Assembly: GCA_030431715.1 (NCBI GenBank)
Contig: JAUIIO010000015.1
Location: 35,793 to 99,792 of the forward strand
Origin: a bacterium
Lineage (GTDB): Bacteria > Bdellovibrionota_C > UBA2361 > RFPC01
DNA length: 64,000 bases
Direction: 5' to 3'
Shown here: piece after piece, positions 58,491-64,000 of the stretch
How positions within the stretch are numbered: the stretch's first letter is position 1
Layout of the letters: each line of letters begins with the position of its first letter
Translations under genes and position numbers: made by a program
Notes under the pieces: model-generated
Seen by the model: only the letters and a program-made list of their open reading frames with translations
The model's database searches: none
Told to the model about the DNA's origin: nothing

Positions 58491-60761
58491 ATGACTGAGA
58501 TTGATGCTTCTATTCGACAGGAATCAAGGGATAGGTACCTGACCTATGCTCTTAGCGTTATTACCGGACGCGCTCTTCCCGATGTTAGAGATGGCTTAAA
58601 GCCTGTACAGCGCCGAATTCTTTACGCAATGTTTCGCAACCTCAATCTCAAACCATCCAGCAGTCACCGAAAATCAGCTGCCGTTGTTGGTGAAGTTCTC
58701 GCCAAGTTTCACCCCCACGGAGACGTTGCCTGTTACGAGGCGATGGTACGGATGGCTCAGGATTTTTCAATGCGTTATCCACTTGTTGATGGCCAAGGAA
58801 ACTTTGGCTCCCTTGATGGAGACAGCGCTGCGGCTTACAGGTATACCGAGGCCAAACTTCTTCCGATTGCTCTTGATGTTCTGGGCGAGATTAGCGAAGA
58901 GACGGTAGCCTTTGGTGACAACTTTGATGCTACGACCGTAGAGCCAGAGGTACTCCCAAGCAGGGTTCCAAACCTCTTAATGAATGGCGCCTCGGGAATA
59001 GCGGTGGGAATGGCCACAAACATTCCTCCTCATAATATCAACGACATCGTAAATGCCCTTCTGGCAGTACTTGATGATGCGGATATCTCCGCTGCAAAAC
59101 TTGCTGGTGTCATTAAGGGACCGGACTTCCCGACAGGGTGTTCGATTTTAAATACCAAGGCGGAGCTTACAGATATCTATCGCACAGGCCGTGGGTCAGT
59201 TCGAATGAGGGCAGACTGGAAACTCGAAAATCTTGAACGGGGAAAACAAGCTATTATTGTCCACTCCCTGCCATATACCGTTAATAAATCTCAGCTTGTT
59301 GAGAAGATAGCGGATCTTATTATTAACAAGAAGGTTCCTCAGCTTGTTGATGTTCGAGATGAGTCTACCGAAGATATTCGTGTCGTTATAGAGCTTGCTT
59401 CGGGGGCGGATGCGGAAGTAGGCATGGCCTATCTCTTTAAGAATACTCCTTTAGAGCATAATTTTGCCGTGAATCTCACAGCCCTTGTCCCGACGGAAGG
59501 GAGGAGTTCTAAGCCGGAGCTTCTATCTCTAAAGCAATGTTTGCAGCACTTTCTTGATTTTCGAGAAGAGGTTGTAGTACGTCGCTTAAAATTTGAGCGG
59601 AAAAACTTACTTGAAAGGCTCCACATTCTTGAAGGCCTTATAAAGATCTACGACGCGCTTGATGAGGCGCTCAAGATAGTGAGGAAGAGTAAGGGGCGCT
59701 CTGATGCTGCCGAGAAGCTTCGTAAACGCTTTAAGCTCACCGAAATACAGTCTTTTGCCGTTGTTGATATGCGTATCTATCAGCTCTCTCAGACCAGTAT
59801 TGATGAGATCACAAAGGAACATAAAGAGAAATCTACACGCGTAAAAGAGATTGAGGCGATCTTAAAGAGCAGGAGTAAGATTATCGCTCTTTTGAAAGCT
59901 GACCTTAAAGAGGTACTTAAGCTTTATGGTGATAAGCGTAAGAGTAAGATCGTTAAAGACAATATTGAGATTGAGCTCAACGAATCTGATTACGTGGTCG
60001 AAGAAGAGGTGTATGCCATTGTAACGGCCGACGGTTGGCTTAAACGAATCCGGCAGAACAATGATGTGAGCACTACTCGTATTCGCGAAGGAGACAGTAT
60101 TCTCCACGCCCATCCACTCTCCACCCTTGATCACGTCGCATTTTTTACCAGCCAAGGGTATCTCTACCTGCTTCCAGTAACTGAGTTTCCGTCCTCGAGT
60201 GGCTACGGAACACCTATTCAGAAACTTCTTAAGTTCCGTGACGGGGAAACGGTTGTAGAATCTTTTTGTGTAAAGAATGATGCCGCGCAGAAGAGCCTCA
60301 TTGAGCTCGATGGTGACACGGTACTTGAAGAAGGCGAAACACTTCTGTTTCTCACAGCGAAGGGAATGGGTTATGGGTTTGAGCTTGAAGAAATTAGCGG
60401 CATAAAGCGAAATGGCAAGCGAGTTATGAAGGTGCGCGATAACGACAAACTTATTGGTGTTTGTAAGCTTAATACTAATATCGCCATGTTTACACGCAAG
60501 GCGTCAGGCCTTCTTATCACGAAAAAGGATGTTCCGGTTCGATCGAATGCCGCGGTTGGTGTAATCCTTATGAGTGTTCGAGACGGTGATGAGGTTGTGG
60601 GAGTTAAGGCCTTTAAAGGCTCACAGAAGATTACCCTTGCACTGAGTAATGGTAAGGAAAAAACTCTACAGTCGAAGAGTATCACGAAGGGGCGGCGCGG
60701 ACTAAAAGGAACCAAGGTCGTAGCGCGCGGAGAGATCTTAGGTCTTTTAGCCGGGTTTTAG
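58491..60761 (+). CDS. parC: DNA topoisomerase IV subunit A
   Basis: 756 residues, ParC size. Family text at the start: [20 protein letters not shown] and [19 protein letters not shown]. The catalytic Tyr118 lies in [12 protein letters not shown]. The QRDR reads [17 protein letters not shown], like ParC (ACYEAMV) rather than GyrA, but the usual Ser is Val79, with acidic Glu83 kept. The GyrA box QRRGGKG is not found in its usual place; only a GRRGLKG lies near the end. With ParE it decatenates chromosomes. The pair is in one operon (14 bases apart). GyrA cannot be fully excluded. Confidence 0.88.
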   Translation: MTEIDASIRQESRDRYLTYALSVITGRALPDVRDGLKPVQRRILYAMFRNLNLKPSSSHRKSAAVVGEVLAKFHPHGDVACYEAMVRMAQDFSMRYPLVDGQGNFGSLDGDSAAAYRYTEAKLLPIALDVLGEISEETVAFGDNFDATTVEPEVLPSRVPNLLMNGASGIAVGMATNIPPHNINDIVNALLAVLDDADISAAKLAGVIKGPDFPTGCSILNTKAELTDIYRTGRGSVRMRADWKLENLERGKQAIIVHSLPYTVNKSQLVEKIADLIINKKVPQLVDVRDESTEDIRVVIELASGADAEVGMAYLFKNTPLEHNFAVNLTALVPTEGRSSKPELLSLKQCLQHFLDFREEVVVRRLKFERKNLLERLHILEGLIKIYDALDEALKIVRKSKGRSDAAEKLRKRFKLTEIQSFAVVDMRIYQLSQTSIDEITKEHKEKSTRVKEIEAILKSRSKIIALLKADLKEVLKLYGDKRKSKIVKDNIEIELNESDYVVEEEVYAIVTADGWLKRIRQNNDVSTTRIREGDSILHAHPLSTLDHVAFFTSQGYLYLLPVTEFPSSSGYGTPIQKLLKFRDGETVVESFCVKNDAAQKSLIELDGDTVLEEGETLLFLTAKGMGYGFELEEISGIKRNGKRVMKVRDNDKLIGVCKLNTNIAMFTRKASGLLITKKDVPVRSNAAVGVILMSVRDGDEVVGVKAFKGSQKITLALSNGKEKTLQSKSITKGRRGLKGTKVVARGEILGLLAGF

Positions 60762-60775
60762 CTGGATATTAGGAT

Positions 60776-62701
60776 ATGGCAAAGAAGAAGTATACAGCAT
60801 CAGATATTGAGGTCCTTGAGGGACTAGAGCCTGTAAGACGTAGGCCAGGTATGTATATTGGAGGCACCGGAAAGTCTGGGCTCCACCACCTTGCACGCGA
60901 GATTCTTGATAATTCGATTGATGAGGCCATGAACGGACATGCCTCTGAGATATCTATTACGCTTCATAAGAGTGGGCAGTGTATAACAGTAGAAGATAAC
61001 GGGCGCGGTATACCGGTTGATAAGCATCCCAAGTTTAAGAAGCCGGCTATGGAGATTATCCTTACGACTCTTCATGCTGGTGGGAAGTTCTCTGAGCAAA
61101 ACTACGCTTCTGCCGGCGGTTTGCACGGAGTAGGTGCCTCTGTTGTAAATGCGCTTTGTGAGAAATTTGAAGCTGTTGTCTGGCGAGATGGTTATGAGTG
61201 GCGACAGGAGTATTCGATTGGGAAGCCGAAGTCTGCTGTTAAGAAAGGAAAAAAGACCCGTAAACACGGCACGAGCATAACATTTCAGCCTGATCCTGAA
61301 ATATTTAAGAGTGTTGATTTTGATACCGCTACCCTTGCGCAGATGATTGAGGAGAAAGCCTTCTTAAACAAGGGGCTAAAGCTTCATTACGAGGATGAGG
61401 CTCAAAAGAAAAAGGAAACGTACTGTTACGATGACGGTATACAATCTTATCTCAAATCTCTTTTAGCAGAGTCAAAGCTTAAGCCGGTAGCAGATGAGAC
61501 CTTTTATCTTGAGAAAGATGAGGGGATTAAAACAGAAGCTGCGTTCTGCTGGACTGAAGCAACTCAGGAGAAAACGCTCTCTTATGTAAATGGAATCCAC
61601 ACCAAGGAGGGTGGTACGCATGCCGATGGCTTTCGTGGTGGGTTGGTAAAAGCGCTCAGGAACCATATTAATGTTCATAACCTACTTCCGCGCGGCGTGA
61701 AGCTCACATCTGACGATATCCGTGAAGGATTAACGGTTGTTCTCTCTGTAAATGTTCCGGGTTCGGTAAGTCAGCTACAGTTTCAGGGCCAAACAAAAGA
61801 TAAGTTAAATAACCCTGAGGTAACCGCGCCACTTGAAAGTATCGGAAGGTCTTTTGAGAACTATCTGAACAAGAATCCCAAGCTCGCCTCTGCGATAGTA
61901 GAACGTGTTGTATTGGCGTCTAAAGCTCGTGCGGCGGCGAGAGCGGCCTCGCAGGGCGTCTCACGAAAGGTTGGGGTGAGCCACAGGCTGAATCTGCCTG
62001 GGAAACTCGCTGACTGTTCTTCTACGCGCCCAGATAAGTGTGAGCTTTTTATTGTGGAGGGAGATTCCGCGGGAGGAAGTGCGAAGCAGGGCCGAGATAG
62101 AAAGACACAAGCTGTTCTCCCGCTTCGTGGAAAGGTCTTAAATGCGATATCTGCCCCGCAATCCAAGGTGCGAGAGAATAAGGAGCTCTCTGATCTTGTG
62201 TCTGCTCTCGGGTGTGGTTTTGGCGACGGAATGAATCTAAAGAAGCTCAGGTACGGTAAGGTGGTGATTCTCACTGATGCCGATGCTGACGGTATGCATA
62301 TCGCCTCGCTTCTTATGGCTTACTTTTTTCGTTTCATGAGGCCCCTTATTGAGAGTGGTAACCTCTATCTTGGCCTTTCCCCTCTCTATCGTATAAGACT
62401 CGGCTCAGGCTCTAGTGAGGAGCTGCACTGGGTGTTTAGTGAAGAGGAAAAAGAGGAAATACTGAAAAAAAAGGCAAAAAAGAAAAAAGTCCATATTACC
62501 CGATTTAAGGGGTTAGGTGAGATGAATCCGAAGACCCTTTGGGAGACCACATTGGACCCAAAAAACAGAAAACTCCTTAAAATTCAAATAGATGACTTCG
62601 ATGAAGCGAGTGATATGCTCTCAAAACTCCTCGGGAAGGATGCTTCGTCTAGATATGATCTTATTCAAGAAAACGCCCATAGACTTGAACTAGATGTATA
62701 A
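60776..62701 (+). CDS. parE: DNA topoisomerase IV subunit B
   Basis: 641 residues, close to E. coli ParE (630) and far short of GyrB. GHKL ATPase motifs: EILDNSIDEAMNGHA, EDNGRGIPVDKHP, and ASAGGLHGVGASVVNALCE. TOPRIM: FIVEGDSAGGSAKQGRDRKT and LTDADADGMHIASLL; the short linker QAVLPLRGKVLNA lies between. The C-terminal RFKGLGEMNPKTLWETTLDP closes the family pattern. A basic cluster (LKKKAKKKKVHITRFK) sits before it. It follows parC by 14 bases. Confidence 0.9.
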   Translation: MAKKKYTASDIEVLEGLEPVRRRPGMYIGGTGKSGLHHLAREILDNSIDEAMNGHASEISITLHKSGQCITVEDNGRGIPVDKHPKFKKPAMEIILTTLHAGGKFSEQNYASAGGLHGVGASVVNALCEKFEAVVWRDGYEWRQEYSIGKPKSAVKKGKKTRKHGTSITFQPDPEIFKSVDFDTATLAQMIEEKAFLNKGLKLHYEDEAQKKKETYCYDDGIQSYLKSLLAESKLKPVADETFYLEKDEGIKTEAAFCWTEATQEKTLSYVNGIHTKEGGTHADGFRGGLVKALRNHINVHNLLPRGVKLTSDDIREGLTVVLSVNVPGSVSQLQFQGQTKDKLNNPEVTAPLESIGRSFENYLNKNPKLASAIVERVVLASKARAAARAASQGVSRKVGVSHRLNLPGKLADCSSTRPDKCELFIVEGDSAGGSAKQGRDRKTQAVLPLRGKVLNAISAPQSKVRENKELSDLVSALGCGFGDGMNLKKLRYGKVVILTDADADGMHIASLLMAYFFRFMRPLIESGNLYLGLSPLYRIRLGSGSSEELHWVFSEEEKEEILKKKAKKKKVHITRFKGLGEMNPKTLWETTLDPKNRKLLKIQIDDFDEASDMLSKLLGKDASSRYDLIQENAHRLELDV

Positions 62702-62802
62702 TAGATCTATTAATTTCAGGATGCTAAATTGGCTCGAAGCGTCACGGTGGTGGTATCCATCTGATAGCGTTTGGGTGGATATGAGAGATTAGTGACAGTT
62801 GC

Positions 62803-63639
62803 ATGAACAAAGCGATCATAGAAGAAGTACAACGCTCGGCCGATAGAATGGGGGCTTGCGAACCCAAGTGGTTAAAGAAGCGAAAAGAGCCACAGTTTAA
62901 GGTAACCAGCAGCGGAACAGCGGGTCCTGAGCTCCTCCTCCTCCATGGGCTATTTGGGGCAATGTCGAACTGGGATAGTATGATCCCGTTTGTAGATGAG
63001 TACGCCCGCCCGACAGCCTTCTCGTTCCCTCTCCTTACTGCGCACAGGTCTGAGGTTAAGGTAAAGGCGTTAGCCGCTTACACTGAGTATTATATTCGTA
63101 GAGAAGGCCTTGCGCCTGTTGCCCTTTGTGGAAACTCGCTTGGTGGTCACGTTGCCATGAGGGTCTGCCTCTCTTCTCCCGAGCTTGTGGATTGCATGGT
63201 ACTTTCCGCGACCTCTGGTCTTTATGAGCATTCAGTAGATACTCTTCCGGTGCGTATGGGCGAGAAGTTTGTGCGTGAGCATATGTCACGGGTCTTCTAT
63301 AATCAGGAGTTTGTGACCGACGAAGCCGTTAACGAGGTTGTTGGAATTCTAACAAGTAGGCTCAATACTCTTAATCTCATTCATGCAGCAAGAAGCGCTA
63401 AGAAGGATAACCTCCTTGAGTATCTAAAAGAGATTAAAGTTCCTGTTCTTCTTTTGTGGGGAGAAGACGATACGGTTACAACAATGGATGTTGCAGAAGC
63501 TTTTCATAAACACATTCCTAATTCTAAGCTTGTTACCATTAAAGGCTGTGGCCATGCGCCGATGATTGAGCATCCCGAGTGGTTCTCTGGCGAAGTAGAG
63601 AAGTTTCTTCGCGAGCATTCACGTTACTTTAAAAAATAG
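62803..63639 (+). CDS. Alpha/beta-hydrolase
   Basis: 278 residues. Oxyanion loop LLLLHGLFGAMSNWDS, nucleophile elbow ALCGNSLGGHVAMRV (Gly-Asn-Ser-Leu-Gly), catalytic Asp in LLLWGEDDTVTTMDVAEAF, and His in IKGCGHAPMIEHPEWF make a complete triad. No signal peptide. The substrate cannot be told; it resembles esterase or C-C hydrolase branches. ATG 62803 lacks a strong ribosome site. Monocistronic by spacing (101 bases after parE). Confidence 0.88.
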   Translation: MNKAIIEEVQRSADRMGACEPKWLKKRKEPQFKVTSSGTAGPELLLLHGLFGAMSNWDSMIPFVDEYARPTAFSFPLLTAHRSEVKVKALAAYTEYYIRREGLAPVALCGNSLGGHVAMRVCLSSPELVDCMVLSATSGLYEHSVDTLPVRMGEKFVREHMSRVFYNQEFVTDEAVNEVVGILTSRLNTLNLIHAARSAKKDNLLEYLKEIKVPVLLLWGEDDTVTTMDVAEAFHKHIPNSKLVTIKGCGHAPMIEHPEWFSGEVEKFLREHSRYFKK

Positions 63640-63739
63640 AGTTTATACTCAGCTTTAAACTACTGCTAGATTGTGGCGCTAATGGGCCTTGTGTTGCTCT
63701 TGCCTTCTTTACCGGAGCATGAACTCTTAGCTGGGTTTC

Positions 63740-64000
63740 TTATTCGATGATAGTAAAGCTGCTTACTGACTTTAGAGCTTCGGTTAGGTAGTCCTCAACC
63801 TGCTGATTAATCTCGCGACAGTAAGGATCGGTAGTTTGCATATGAGGTATGAGCTCGTCATATTCACCATTTTGTTGAATCTCAAATGCCTCGTCTTTAT
63901 CAATGGTACAAGATATAGGAGTTGGTGATTCAGGGTTACAGCCCTCTGCTTTTGGCCGAAGTGGTGCCCATACCCCACCGGTCATTCTTACAAGGTTGTA
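63740..64000 (-). CDS. C-terminal part of a second VWA TadG-like pseudopilin
   Basis: The frame enters from the right edge and ends at TAA 63740; about 86 residues are visible. YNLVRMTGGVWAPLRPKAEG and DYLTEALKSVSSFTIIE align with the C-terminus of the VWA protein at 19732-21906 (YNLVRITGGVWAPLRPKAPG, DYLTEALESSSGFSIIQ). An insert of about 20 acidic residues separates the two blocks here. So a paralogous cassette probably continues to the right. The upstream gene part is not visible, so presence of the MIDAS is unknown. Confidence 0.75.
   Translation of the reverse strand, partial: YNLVRMTGGVWAPLRPKAEGCNPESPTPISCTIDKDEAFEIQQNGEYDELIPHMQTTDPYCREINQQVEDYLTEALKSVSSFTIIE

Noticed and set aside
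61861..62274. 137-codon frame opposite parE
   Set aside because: Antisense shadow over the conserved TOPRIM region.

Overview
The window looks like chromosome from a Gram-negative, aerobically respiring bacterium of moderate GC content. Markers for this are LPS-heptose epimerase hldD, YidC with a large periplasmic domain, heme A synthase, complex I subunits nuoB and nuoI, MltB-type transglycosylase, LepB, an SspB-like ClpXP adaptor and a Tad pilus locus. The mix (SspB with a ClpX-docking tail, Tad pilus, VWA pseudopilins, trypsin-like protease, dockerin-like protein) suggests a deltaproteobacterial-type lineage (Myxococcota, Bdellovibrionota, SAR324 or a neighbour). That placement is inference; no 16S gene is present. 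No prophage, insertion sequence transposase or CRISPR array was seen.

Layout. 1-2040 (-): TadE/TadG-like pseudopilins and a small secreted protein. 2206-4120 (-): ygfZ, lepB and a small unknown gene ending in a clear terminator. 4346-8063: convergent secreted trypsin-like protease and dockerin-bearing protein, separated by a palindromic repeat. 8268-10580 (-): amidase and MEMO1-family protein. 10895-15037 (-): the classic mnmE-yidC-yidD-rnpA-rpmH block, including a 53-residue rpmH behind a good promoter. 15419-19642 (-): hldD, a membrane glycosyltransferase and a DAACS symporter. 19732-24017 (-): a second pseudopilin cassette (TadE, Cys-rich TadE fusion, VWA TadG). 24620-26405 (+): ctaA and a secreted beta-carbonic-anhydrase-like protein lacking a zinc ligand. 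26636-30929: LEA14-like lipoprotein, HerA-like ATPase, ferritin, NUDIX hydrolase and two unknown genes.

31158-42574 (+) is a ten-gene, mostly overlapping Tad operon: TadZ/CpaE, Flp-like pilin, CpaB, TadA, TadB, TadC, two TadG/TadE-like proteins, then a GspE_N-like protein fused to a receiver and a hybrid histidine kinase. No secretin or prepilin peptidase is encoded here, so these must lie elsewhere. The separate pseudopilin cassettes at 1-2040, 19.7-24.0 kb and the window's right end (a paralogue of the VWA protein) suggest one assembly machine served by several alternative minor-pilin or adhesin sets.

42841-50136 holds orphan nuoB, a metallo-beta-lactamase-fold hydrolase, an APH-type kinase and a six-gene operon (holA, mltB, cheY-like receiver, tmk, holB, tatD). 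50137-51075 is a repeat-rich island with one intact tRNA-Phe, two truncated tRNA-Phe 5' ends and a predicted multi-hairpin element. A DUF4143 ATPase follows with a near-consensus promoter that implies a leaderless mRNA. 52286-63639 carries a zinc-ribbon/RDD membrane protein, rsmE, a DsbA-fold isomerase, orphan nuoI with a LolA-like protein, sspB, a parC-parE pair and an alpha/beta hydrolase. Intergenic spaces carry three recurrent repeat types: palindromic repeats with a GTCATTGCGAGGAGC core, hexamer-like purine or pyrimidine tracts that often form long inverted pairs, and other inverted-repeat elements.
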